The notes under the pieces: generated by a model | Seen by the model: the letters and a program-made list of their open reading frames with translations, nothing else | The model's database searches: none | What the model was told of the DNA's origin: nothing | Made by a program: the position numbers and the translations under genes | Assembly (NCBI GenBank): GCA_020847395.1 | Contig: JADLCD010000041.1 | Location: 1 to 64,000, forward strand | Length of the DNA: 64,000 nucleotides | Reading direction: 5' to 3' | Source of the DNA: Chitinophagaceae bacterium | GTDB taxonomy: Bacteria > Bacteroidota > Bacteroidia > Chitinophagales > Chitinophagaceae | Shown: positions 8,705 to 17,153 of the stretch, in pieces | How positions within the stretch are numbered: the stretch's first letter is position 1 | Layout of the letters: the number at the start of each line of letters is the position of its first letter

Positions 8705-9181
8705 ATGAATATTTCATTGCTCAGGCTGATTTGTATTGTACAGTTTGCTTTATGCGGATATATGGCAGTAAGCAGTTTTGTATATATATTCGATGCCCCG
8801 GGATGGCACAGCTATGCCAGTTTTGCGGCATTTTGCCTGGCTGTTTACCTGGTATCATTTGTGTTGCAGATCATTTATAAAAATCATCCTGATCTCCCGC
8901 TTTCCATAGGCCAGAAATCTGCTTTTAACCGGCTTTTTATACTGAATTTTTTTATGCTTTCTGTGTTACTGTCATATAATATTAATGATGTAAAATCAAT
9001 AAGCGGTTTAACAATGCAGGAAGCTTCTTCTGCTGGTCCTTTTTTTTATGCAGCGGTTCTGTTACACCTGCTCACCACTATCTTCCAGGTGTATATATTG
9101 GTAAGTATGGTCAGGCTCAGGCGTATACTCAACAGGAACTTTGAAAAAAAATCTTTAGACCTGGATATCCTGGCAGGATGA
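8705..9181 (+). CDS. Small four-helix membrane protein, function unknown
   Basis: From the ATG at 8705 the product has 158 residues; an in-frame ATG at 8657 would add 16 hydrophobic residues. Four hydrophobic segments are visible: LRLICIVQFALCGYMAV, ASFAAFCLAVYLVSFVLQII, LFILNFFMLSVLLSY and FFYAAVLLHLLTTIFQVYIL. The C-terminus is short and charged. No family is recognised. It stands alone between divergent prs and the SusC/SusD pair. Confidence 0.62.
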   Translation: MNISLLRLICIVQFALCGYMAVSSFVYIFDAPGWHSYASFAAFCLAVYLVSFVLQIIYKNHPDLPLSIGQKSAFNRLFILNFFMLSVLLSYNINDVKSISGLTMQEASSAGPFFYAAVLLHLLTTIFQVYILVSMVRLRRILNRNFEKKSLDLDILAG

Positions 9182-9297
9182 TCATGTGCATTAAAATTGT
9201 TGTTCAACTATTTAAATTTCGATGGTTATTTCCTGGAAAAGCAACGCCATAGCCAGGTACAAAACTGGTGCATGCGCGAGCGTAGTGGTATCAATAA

Positions 9298-9328
9298 ATA
9301 CTCAAAAAATATTTTATTTTTTGAGTAT
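9298..9328. promoter_or_regulatory. 13-bp perfect inverted repeat upstream of susC
   Basis: ATACTCAAAAAAT (9298-9310) and ATTTTTTGAGTAT (9316-9328) are perfect inverted arms around ATTTT. This could be an operator or RNA hairpin in the ~440 bp gap before susC. The rest of 9182-9625 shows no convincing gene. Confidence 0.5.
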
Positions 9329-9352
9329 AAAGTTAAAAGTTTGTTATATTGC

Positions 9353-9364
9353 ACAATCGATTGT
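9353..9364. promoter_or_regulatory. Perfect palindrome ACAATCGATTGT, possible operator
   Basis: This 12-base perfect palindrome with a central CG has the form of LacI-family and similar operators. It lies 25 bases after the larger inverted repeat and 262 bases before the susC start. Operator function is inference. Confidence 0.35.
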
Positions 9365-9625
9365 TTAACAAATATGAGAAAATATGTTATCTAAAACCTT
9401 ATACTGCTTAATAACAGCAACCATTGCTACAGGGTTGTCAGCAAACAAAATCAACAGATATTCTTCGCCTACGGGTAACTGTAAATCCTATCGGCAACGG
9501 TTGTTTCCCAAAATTTAAAACATTTTTTTTCAGGCTTACACATTCTCTGGTGTTAATGCCAACTGCATAATATTTCTTAATCAGAATGACATAGGTCTAT
9601 TTTAATCATTTAAATCAATTAAACC

Positions 9626-12600
9626 ATGCTTGCAAAACTAAAACATGCAAAAGGCATAGCCTTATTATTATGCATGCTGCTTTCGGGAAATTTCCTGTTT
9701 GCGCAGGGAAAAAAAATCTCCGGTAAAGTAACCAACAGTATAAGTGGCCAACCTGTACAGGGTGCTACTATCAACATTAAGGGTTCAACTGTCGGTACTG
9801 TATCCGATGCTGAAGGTGCTTTTACCATCACAGTGCCCAATGAAAAATCCGTACTTATTATTACTTCCGTTGGGTTTGATCCTATTGAGATCTCTGCCGA
9901 AGGAAGAGATATGATAAGCGTTGGATTAAAAGAAAAACAAGGTTCTCTTGAAGAAGTGGTAGTAACAGGTTACACCACTCAAAAGAAAAAAGACCTGACC
10001 GGAGCTGTGTCTGTTGTGGATGTATCTCAGATGAAAGCACAACCTGTAGCAAGCCCCGTTGAGGCATTGCAGGGAAAAGCAACCGGTGTACATATCATCA
10101 ATGATGGTGCGCCGGGCTCTACTCCACAGATCAGGATTCGTGGCTTTAGTACCATTAATAACAACGATCCGCTTTTTGTTATTGACGGGGTGCCTTTTGA
10201 AGGCAAGCTGAGCTGGCTGAACCAGAATGATATTGAGAGCATGCAGGTGTTAAAAGATGCTTCTTCTGCTTCAATATACGGAGCGAGAGCTAATAACGGT
10301 GTTGTGATCATTACTACTAAAAAGGGTAAAAATGGTGCTCCTCCACGGGTAACATTCGATACGTATGTAGGTACACAGGTTCCGCGCAGGGAAACATTCC
10401 CGAAAATGATGAACCCATCACAGTTTGCCGACTATGTATATGCATCATTTAATAATTTAAATGACCCTGCCCAGGCGCCTGGTAAAGGAAGTACAACAGG
10501 TACAAACTATGGCACGGGTTCAACGCCTGTTTTACCTGAGTATTTATTGGCAGGTACAAAAACCGGCCATGATGTTACTACCGCGGATGCTGACATGAGC
10601 AAGTATAATTATACCCGTGATGCATCTAAATTTTACCAGATCACCAAAGCTAACCAGCAGGGTACAGACTGGTTCAGGGAAATTACTACTACTGCGCCAA
10701 TGCAAAATTATATGCTGAGTGTGAGCGGAGGGGGTCAGTCATCAAACTATGCTGTTTCCGGCAGTTATATGAATCAGCAGGGTACTGTTAAGTATACGGG
10801 TTTTGAGCGGTATACATTCCGGGCAAACACCAACTTTTCTATGTTTGATAATAAAGTGAGGATTGGAGAAAACTTTCAGTTTGCCAGGACCCGTTCAAAT
10901 GGGGTTGGTGTTAACGTAAATACTTCGGGTGATTACCAGGGTGAAGGTTCTGCGCTTGGATTTGCATACAGAATTCAAACTATTATTCCTGTATACGATG
11001 AAGGAGGAAATTTTGCAGGAACAAGAGGCGATAAGTTAGGCAATGCACAAAACCCTATGGCCATTTTGTATAGAGCAAAAGACAACTATATAATGAGTAA
11101 TACTTTACTGGGTAATGTGTATGCGGAAGCAGATATCATTAAAGGTTTAGTATTCAGAACAAGTTTCGGCTTGCGTTATGAAAACTGGAATTCTTTCAGT
11201 GCAAGCTATCCCAATCCGGAGCATTCAGAAGGTAGCATCACCAGCAACTCAATGAGTGAAACCTATGGTCTCAATAATGACTGGACATGGACGAATACAT
11301 TGAATTATAAAAGATCTTTCGGTAAGCACGCAATCAATTTATTAGCAGGTACCGAAGCGATCAAAACAAAATATCGCTTTTTGTCTGGCGGCAGAAATGA
11401 TTTCTTTATTCTTGGTAATCTTGATTACTATTACCTGGATGCAGGTTCTTCCAATATCAGCAATAGCAGTAATGGATCTTTGAGCTCATTATATTCATTG
11501 TTTGGAAAAGTTGAATATAACTTTGACAGCAAGTACATACTGACAGGAACGCTGAGAAGAGATGGTTCTTCTAATTTTGGACCTGAACATAAATATGGAA
11601 CCTTCCCGGCTGTAGGCGCTGCCTGGCGTATTTCCGGTGAGAACTTTATGGAGAGCGTAAGCTGGATCAATGATTTGAAATTAAGAGTTGGTTATGGCGT
11701 TACTGGTAACCAGCGTATACCGGCATTTAACTACCTGCCACGCTATAGCTCTTCACAGGCTGCTTCATACTATCCAATTACCGGTTCTTTGGTATCTGGT
11801 GTATGGCAGAGTAACTATGATAACCCTGCTATTAAATGGGAAGAGTTAAGTTCATTAAATATCGGATTAGATTTCAGCCTGTTTAACAACTCAATTGATG
11901 GTAGCTTTGAATGGTATAACCGTGATACTAAAGATATGCTTTACCCGGTACCTCAACCATCAGCAGCTGTTGGACAAGGTAGTGCACCTTTTATAAACGT
12001 TGGTACCATGAATAACAAAGGTGTTGAGTTAACCCTGAACTATCATTACAATAAACCAAATGCCAATAATTTCACTTTTGATTTTGGTGTTAACTTCTCA
12101 AAAAATATTAATGAAGTTACTTATCTCGCTCCCTCAGTTCCCGAACAACCATACCTGGGCTATAGAAATTTGACTGTATCTATATTAAAGCCCGGGCAAC
12201 CATTTGGTGCTTTTTATGGATACAAAATGATTGGGATTTACCAGGATGCATCTGAGCTCGCTTCAGGTTATACCGGCGCAAGGATCGGCGGTCCAAAATA
12301 CGCTGATGTTTCAGGCGCTGATGGTAAACCAGATGGAAAGATCGATGCTTTTGATCGTACTATTATCGGAAGCCCGCATCCTGACTTTATCTACTCTTTC
12401 AGCCTGAACGCAACGTTTAAAAACTTTGATGTGGTAATGTTCTTTAATGGTTCTCAGGGTAATGACTTGTACGAAGTAACCCGCCAGTTCACTGATTTTG
12501 GTTTGTTTGGCGGTGCAATTTCAACAAGATTATTGGATGCATGGAGCCCGACCAATAAAGACAGCAAAATTCCTTCACCCTATGCTAACCGTGCCGCTTT

Positions 12601-12877
12601 TGAAATGAACTCCAGTTCATACTATGTAGTAAATGGTAGCTTTTTCAGAATGAGAAACCTCCAGATTGGATATACATTTGGTGAAAAAGTATTGGGTAAT
12701 TACATCAAAAGTTTGCGGGCTTATGTAAGTGCAACAAACCTGTTTACACTTACAAAATATACTGGTATGGATCCTGAAGTAAGCCAGTTAAGCAGTACCT
12801 TCTCAGCTCCTGGCGTGGATAGTGGTATTTATCCTGTTTCAAGGCAGTATCTGGTTGGTTTATCTGTTACATTTTAA
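9626..12877 (+). CDS. SusC/RagA-family TonB-dependent outer-membrane transporter
   Basis: 1083 residues. Signal peptide ~1-26 (ending LFAQ); carboxypeptidase-regulatory-like domain ~30-110 (KISGKVTNSISGQPVQGATI); the SusC-type hinge EEVVVTGYTTQKKKDLTGAV; plug ~120-235 with QIRIRGFSTINNNDPLFVID; then a 22-strand barrel ending in a C-terminal Phe (LVGLSVTF), as required for BAM insertion. It imports an oligomeric nutrient together with the SusD lipoprotein that follows 42 bp later. No glycoside hydrolase, peptidase, sigma factor or sensor is next to it, so the substrate cannot be inferred. Confidence 0.96.
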   Translation: MLAKLKHAKGIALLLCMLLSGNFLFAQGKKISGKVTNSISGQPVQGATINIKGSTVGTVSDAEGAFTITVPNEKSVLIITSVGFDPIEISAEGRDMISVGLKEKQGSLEEVVVTGYTTQKKKDLTGAVSVVDVSQMKAQPVASPVEALQGKATGVHIINDGAPGSTPQIRIRGFSTINNNDPLFVIDGVPFEGKLSWLNQNDIESMQVLKDASSASIYGARANNGVVIITTKKGKNGAPPRVTFDTYVGTQVPRRETFPKMMNPSQFADYVYASFNNLNDPAQAPGKGSTTGTNYGTGSTPVLPEYLLAGTKTGHDVTTADADMSKYNYTRDASKFYQITKANQQGTDWFREITTTAPMQNYMLSVSGGGQSSNYAVSGSYMNQQGTVKYTGFERYTFRANTNFSMFDNKVRIGENFQFARTRSNGVGVNVNTSGDYQGEGSALGFAYRIQTIIPVYDEGGNFAGTRGDKLGNAQNPMAILYRAKDNYIMSNTLLGNVYAEADIIKGLVFRTSFGLRYENWNSFSASYPNPEHSEGSITSNSMSETYGLNNDWTWTNTLNYKRSFGKHAINLLAGTEAIKTKYRFLSGGRNDFFILGNLDYYYLDAGSSNISNSSNGSLSSLYSLFGKVEYNFDSKYILTGTLRRDGSSNFGPEHKYGTFPAVGAAWRISGENFMESVSWINDLKLRVGYGVTGNQRIPAFNYLPRYSSSQAASYYPITGSLVSGVWQSNYDNPAIKWEELSSLNIGLDFSLFNNSIDGSFEWYNRDTKDMLYPVPQPSAAVGQGSAPFINVGTMNNKGVELTLNYHYNKPNANNFTFDFGVNFSKNINEVTYLAPSVPEQPYLGYRNLTVSILKPGQPFGAFYGYKMIGIYQDASELASGYTGARIGGPKYADVSGADGKPDGKIDAFDRTIIGSPHPDFIYSFSLNATFKNFDVVMFFNGSQGNDLYEVTRQFTDFGLFGGAISTRLLDAWSPTNKDSKIPSPYANRAAFEMNSSSYYVVNGSFFRMRNLQIGYTFGEKVLGNYIKSLRAYVSATNLFTLTKYTGMDPEVSQLSSTFSAPGVDSGIYPVSRQYLVGLSVTF

Positions 12878-12919
12878 TAATGATCAGAAGGTATTATTAA
12901 TACTAAAAGCATTTCAAAT

Positions 12920-14638
12920 ATGAATAAGTTTAAAATTTTTACAGTAGCAATAGCGGTGTCCTTAGCAGGATTATCCTCTTGTAAACAAAGCTTTCTTGAG
13001 CTATCACCTCAGGGTCAGTTGACGGGAAGTCAATTGAATTCTACTGATGGTGTTGAACAAATATTGATAGGCGCATATGGCATGTTAAATGGAAACAGAA
13101 GCGGTACCTGGGGCAACTATGTTTCTGCTCCGAGCCAATGGCTGTTAGGTGAGGTAACGGCTGACAATGCACATAAAGGCAGTACCGCCACTGATATTAC
13201 AACCATGACAGATCTGGAAAAAATGGTTCCAACCAGTACTAATGATCAGTTGGAAACACTCTGGACAAGATGTTATGAAGGAGTATTGAGCTGCAATAGT
13301 GTATTAAAGGCTTTAGCTACTCTGCAAGATGGAGATGGTGCAAAATTTGATGATAACAGAGCCAAAGAAATACAGGCAGAGGCAAGATTTCTGAGAGCAC
13401 ATTATTATTTCCTGTTAAGAAGGGTTTTTGTAAAGGTTCCTTATGTTGATGAAACAACCTCTACTTCGGATGCCGGAGTAAAACCTAACGATACAGATAT
13501 ATATCCACAAATTCAGGCTGATCTTGAATTTGCGGTAGCAAGCCTCCCGGATGCTAAACCTAAGGGAGAAGTAGGCAGAATCAATAAAAAAATAGCACAA
13601 GCGTACTTAGGTAAGGTATTGCTATATGAGAATAAGCATTCAGAAGCACTTCCTTTGTTTCAGTCTGTAATGACTGCTTCAGGTGATCTTGTAAGTATGC
13701 CATTTGAAAATAACTTTCAAACAGAAACTGAAAATGGTCCGGAAGCAGTGTTTCAGGTTCAGCATGCTATAAGCGGGTCTGTTAGTGATAATGCTAACGT
13801 AGGTGATATGCTGGGCGGTTTTTATGGAAGTGCCCCTGTAACCTGCTGTGGTTTTTATCAACCTACTATTGATCTTGTAAATGCATTTAAAGTTGATGCG
13901 AATGGTTTGCCTATGCTGGATAATTCCTATAGAACAAATCCTTATACCTCCGATTTACAATCTCCTGGTGATAAATCAAGTTATGTACTTGATAAAAGCA
14001 TCAAATTCGATCCGCGTATCGATTATACAGTAGCCAGGAGAGGCGTTAAGTTCAGAGATTGGGGAGTTATGCCCGGGGATGGTTGGATCAGAGATCCGGC
14101 ATTTAGCGGACCTTTTCTCGCACAAAAACACACTATCAATAAATCTGCTTTCGGCACACAAACATTAGCAGGTTCTGAATATGTTACCGGATTGAATGTA
14201 AATATTATCCGTCTCGCTGATGTGTATTTGATGGCAGCAGAATGCTATATAGACGCAGGGGATCTTGATGAGGCAAGGAAACTGGTAAATAAGGTTCGTG
14301 AAAGAGCATCTAAGCTTACCCATAAACAAGCAGCTGATGGCACAGATGCTGCTAGTTATCAAATTGGTCAATATCCATCGTTCCCGGATGAAGCATATGC
14401 ATTAAAGGCAGTTCAGTTTGAGCGCAGGCTGGAATTAGCTTTGGAGGGACATAGATTTTATGATCTTGTACGTTGGGGAATTTTGAAGCAGGTTAAAGAA
14501 AGTTATTCTGCTTTTGAATCAACTTATCTGCCTGCTTACGGTAATATTGTTGTTAATGCTTACAATAACTATTTTCCGATACCTCAAACCCAGATTGACA
14601 GAAGTTTGGGCAATGTGAAACAGAATGATGGTTACTAA
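12920..14638 (+). CDS. RagB/SusD-family nutrient-binding lipoprotein
   Basis: 572 residues. Lipobox LAGLSSC with the modified Cys at ~22. SusD-type features include the N-terminal FLELSPQGQLT, the TPR helix QAEARFLRAHYYFLL and the C-terminal signature RRLELALEGHRFYDLVRWG. The protein sits on the cell surface as a lid on the SusC barrel. It is cotranscribed with the preceding susC-like gene. It has normal length with no disruption. Confidence 0.95.
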   Translation: MNKFKIFTVAIAVSLAGLSSCKQSFLELSPQGQLTGSQLNSTDGVEQILIGAYGMLNGNRSGTWGNYVSAPSQWLLGEVTADNAHKGSTATDITTMTDLEKMVPTSTNDQLETLWTRCYEGVLSCNSVLKALATLQDGDGAKFDDNRAKEIQAEARFLRAHYYFLLRRVFVKVPYVDETTSTSDAGVKPNDTDIYPQIQADLEFAVASLPDAKPKGEVGRINKKIAQAYLGKVLLYENKHSEALPLFQSVMTASGDLVSMPFENNFQTETENGPEAVFQVQHAISGSVSDNANVGDMLGGFYGSAPVTCCGFYQPTIDLVNAFKVDANGLPMLDNSYRTNPYTSDLQSPGDKSSYVLDKSIKFDPRIDYTVARRGVKFRDWGVMPGDGWIRDPAFSGPFLAQKHTINKSAFGTQTLAGSEYVTGLNVNIIRLADVYLMAAECYIDAGDLDEARKLVNKVRERASKLTHKQAADGTDAASYQIGQYPSFPDEAYALKAVQFERRLELALEGHRFYDLVRWGILKQVKESYSAFESTYLPAYGNIVVNAYNNYFPIPQTQIDRSLGNVKQNDGY

Positions 14639-14652
14639 GTGTGGAGCGCATG

Positions 14653-14750
14653 AGGTGTAGGTGTAGGGTGTAGGTGTAAGGTGTAAGGCATAGGGTGCAA
14701 GGCGAAAGTTATTGCCTGCTCCTTATGGCTTACACCTTTTCTTTTTACGT
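14653..14750 (+). terminator. Word-repeat hairpin behind susD (GGTGTAG/GGTGTAAG units)
   Basis: The left part repeats GGTGTAG and GGTGTAAG about five times (14653-14688). AAGGTGTAAGGCATA (14678-14692) pairs with TATGGCTTACACCTT (14724-14738), 14 of 15 positions, followed by TTCTTTTT. It probably terminates the susCD transcript. Confidence 0.65.
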
Positions 14751-14802
14751 TTTATTCATTCGCCGTCTGCCCTTTACCTTCAACCTTATTCCTTTCTCTC
14801 CC

Positions 14803-14810
14803 TATCTTTG
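14803..14810 (+). promoter_or_regulatory. -7 promoter element for the kinase-RapZ/murU operon
   Basis: TATCTTTG is an exact match to TAnnTTTG, 17 bases before the ATG at 14828. No clear -33 TTTG is seen at the ideal spacing. Confidence 0.55.
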
Positions 14811-14827
14811 CGCACTAAAATTCTATT

Positions 14828-16279
14828 ATGGCTGATGTAGTTGGTGAAGTAACCGCTTTTTTTGAAAGTTGGGGTAAGGAGAAGTTGAAAGAGATATATA
14901 CATTAAGGCAGGCAGGCAGTAACCGCCAGTATTTTCGTGCTAAGGCAGATGATGGTTCTTATATTATTACTTATAACCCCAATAATATTGTAGAGAATAA
15001 TGCCTTTATAGAATTTTCAAAACATTTTTATAAAAGCAGTCTTGCTGTGCCGGAAATACTTTTTGCAGACGCCGGCAAAGCCGTGTATATACAAACTGAT
15101 TTTGGCGATATGTCTTTGTTTGATATACTTCGTAAAGAAGGATTTTCAGACCGGGTGAAAGCATTGTATAAAAAATCTTTTGTGCAGCTTGCTAAACTGC
15201 AGATACAGGGAGGTAGAGGATTGGATTACAGCAATTGCATTGCTACAAGATCTTTTGATAAACAGGCAATCTATTCAGACCTGTTATATTTTCTCTATTA
15301 TTTTATCCGTGCCCTTGATCTTCCGTATGATAAAAATTTATTGCTGAACGATTTTGAAATTCTGAGCAGCTACCTGATGCAGGAAGATGCCAAATATTTT
15401 ATGCATCGTGATTGCCAGAGCAGAAATGTGATGGTAAAAAATGAAGAGGTATATTTTATAGATTACCAGGGAGGCATGCAGGGAGCATTACAATACGATG
15501 TTGCCTCAATGTTATGGCAGTCGCGTGCTGCATTGCCACATCAATGGAAAGATGAACTGGTTAATTTTTATTTTGATGAAGTAAACGAATTGCTGAATGG
15601 AAAATTAAACAGGCAGGATTTTTTAGATAGTTATGATGGTTTTGTATTAATACGCATGTTGCAAACATTAGGCGCATATGGTTTCCGCGGGCTTTTTGAA
15701 AGAAAGCAAACTTTCATAACCAGCATACCTTCGGGATTAAAACAATTGAAATGGTTTTTGCAAAACAAAAAAATCCCCATCCGTTTACCTGAGTTACAAA
15801 AAGTATTATGGGAAATTGTGGATGATGAAATTATTAAAAGATATGAAACTCCGACGGCCGGCGCTGATTGCCCTTTAACGGTGCATGTCAATAGCTTTTC
15901 CTATCGTAAAGGCATACCTGAAGATAAGAGCGAAAACGGCGGTGGCTTTGTATTTGATTGCAGGGGTATTTTTAACCCCGGCAGATTTGAGGAATATAAA
16001 AAACTTACCGGTCGTGATAAGGAAGTACAGGAATTTTTATTGCATAAAAGCGAAATGCCTTCTTTTCTGCAATATGTTTTTGGTATAGTGGATATATCTG
16101 TTGCTGATTATATAAAACGGGGTTTCAAAAGCCTGTCTGTAAATTTTGGCTGTACCGGCGGACAACACCGAAGCGTATTTGCTGCGGATAATCTTGCAGC
16201 GCATCTTAAAGAAAAATTTGGTGTTAAGGTTGAGCTGCATCATTTGGAACAAGAAACTAAAAATTGGGTGAATGGATAA
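14828..16279 (+). CDS. Fusion: AmgK/APH-type sugar kinase + RapZ C-terminal domain
   Basis: 483 residues in two parts. Residues ~1-340 are an aminoglycoside-phosphotransferase-fold kinase, with the GSNRQYFRAK loop at ~30, the catalytic MHRDCQSRNVMV (His193, Asp195) and the metal-binding FIDYQGGMQGALQYDVAS; this resembles AmgK, which phosphorylates MurNAc/GlcNAc at C1. Residues ~350-483 match the C-terminal domain of RapZ: SFSYRKGIP, VFDCRGIFNPGR, LTGRDKEVQEFL and GCTGGQHRSV (441-450). RapZ's own N-terminal P-loop domain is absent. The stop overlaps the start of a MurU-like gene by 8 bp. AmgK-MurU adjacency supports a cell-wall sugar recycling role; sensing by the RapZ part is inference from E. 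coli RapZ, which binds glucosamine 6-phosphate. Confidence 0.85.
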   Translation: MADVVGEVTAFFESWGKEKLKEIYTLRQAGSNRQYFRAKADDGSYIITYNPNNIVENNAFIEFSKHFYKSSLAVPEILFADAGKAVYIQTDFGDMSLFDILRKEGFSDRVKALYKKSFVQLAKLQIQGGRGLDYSNCIATRSFDKQAIYSDLLYFLYYFIRALDLPYDKNLLLNDFEILSSYLMQEDAKYFMHRDCQSRNVMVKNEEVYFIDYQGGMQGALQYDVASMLWQSRAALPHQWKDELVNFYFDEVNELLNGKLNRQDFLDSYDGFVLIRMLQTLGAYGFRGLFERKQTFITSIPSGLKQLKWFLQNKKIPIRLPELQKVLWEIVDDEIIKRYETPTAGADCPLTVHVNSFSYRKGIPEDKSENGGGFVFDCRGIFNPGRFEEYKKLTGRDKEVQEFLLHKSEMPSFLQYVFGIVDISVADYIKRGFKSLSVNFGCTGGQHRSVFAADNLAAHLKEKFGVKVELHHLEQETKNWVNG

Positions 16280-17027
16280 TCATCAAAAAAAAATGGTTAC
16301 AGCAGAGCTGAATACTGCAATGATATTTGCTGCCGGTTTAGGCACCCGGCTTAAACCCTGGACAGACCATCACCCTAAAGCACTGGCACTGGTAAATGGT
16401 AAACCACTGTTGCAGCGCAATATTGAGTATCTCAACAGTTTTGGTATTAATAACCTGGTAATTAATGTGCATCATTTTGCTGACCAGGTTATAGCGTTTC
16501 TTGAGAAAAATAACAACTTCGGTTGTGCTATAAAAGTATCTCACGAAAAAGAAGAGGCGCTTGAAACCGGTGGTGGATTAAAATATGCTGAACCGATGTT
16601 ACAAAATGCAAAGCGATTTCTTATTATGAATGCGGATATATTAACTGATTTGAATATTGCAGCAATGCTTCAGCATCATTTAACGCATAATCCGTTGGCA
16701 ACGCTTGCCGTAACCAATCGTTCTTCTTCCAGGTGTTTTTTATTTAATGAAAAACACCTGTTATGCGGCTGGCAGAATAATAAAACAGGCGAAGAAAGGA
16801 TAGCCGTATTATCTTCTTTAAATATACCCATGGCATTCAGCGGTATTCATATTATTGAACAAAGCATTTTTCCATTAATTACCGAAACAGGAAAGTTCTC
16901 AATGGTTGACCTTTACCTGCGGCTTTGTAAAGAGCAACACATTATCGGTTACAATCATTCAAACGATATATTGGTTGATGTAGGCAAACCTGAATCAATC
17001 GCTATAGCAGAAAAATATTTTTTATGA
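16272..17027 (+). CDS. MurU-like sugar-1-phosphate nucleotidyltransferase
   Basis: 251 residues. The N-terminal AMIFAAGLGTRLKPWTDHHP is the nucleotide-binding signature of the family, followed by PKALALVNGKPLLQRNIEYL. MNADILTDL holds the metal-binding Asp, and ILVDVGKPESIAIAEKYF is the C-terminal signature. It closely resembles MurU (UDP-MurNAc from MurNAc 1-phosphate) and glucose/mannose 1-phosphate transferases. The 8 bp overlap with the AmgK-like kinase gene favours MurU. An in-frame Met at residue 8 is an alternative start. Confidence 0.82.
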   Translation: MDNHQKKMVTAELNTAMIFAAGLGTRLKPWTDHHPKALALVNGKPLLQRNIEYLNSFGINNLVINVHHFADQVIAFLEKNNNFGCAIKVSHEKEEALETGGGLKYAEPMLQNAKRFLIMNADILTDLNIAAMLQHHLTHNPLATLAVTNRSSSRCFLFNEKHLLCGWQNNKTGEERIAVLSSLNIPMAFSGIHIIEQSIFPLITETGKFSMVDLYLRLCKEQHIIGYNHSNDILVDVGKPESIAIAEKYFL

Positions 17028-17035
17028 TGAGGTGT

Positions 17036-17152
17036 GAGCTATCAGCTATGTGCTTTGGTTGTGAAACCTATAAGGTTTGCCGGGCGGCATTGCGGCGCTG
17101 CAAACCTTATAGGTTTTATTCTGACATACTTAACGCTGATAGCTGATAGCTC
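17036..17152. repeat. Nested inverted-repeat element between murU and pdeM
   Basis: Outer arms GAGCTATCAGCTAT (17036-17049) and ATAGCTGATAGCTC (17139-17152) are a perfect 14 bp inverted pair. Inner arms AAACCTATAAGGTTTGC (17064-17080) and GCAAACCTTATAGGTTT (17100-17116) are a perfect 17 bp pair around a GC-rich 19-base loop; each inner arm is itself nearly palindromic. The element begins 8 bp after the murU stop and ends one base before the pdeM start. It has the look of a small non-coding mobile or RNA hairpin unit. The same modules occur at 5239-5332. Confidence 0.8.
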
Positions 17153-17153
17153 T

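Noticed and set aside
9197-9394. 65-codon frame upstream of susC
   Set aside because: It runs through the perfect inverted repeat and the palindrome, has no signal or domain pattern and no conserved look.
9626-14638. Polysaccharide utilisation locus
   Set aside because: Only SusC and SusD are present; there is no glycoside hydrolase, lyase or local sensor, so a specific carbohydrate locus cannot be claimed.
17034-17153. N-terminal extension of pdeM by 40 codons
   Set aside because: These codons lie inside the nested inverted-repeat element and encode nothing like the metallophosphatase family. The ATG at 17154 begins the family-typical part.
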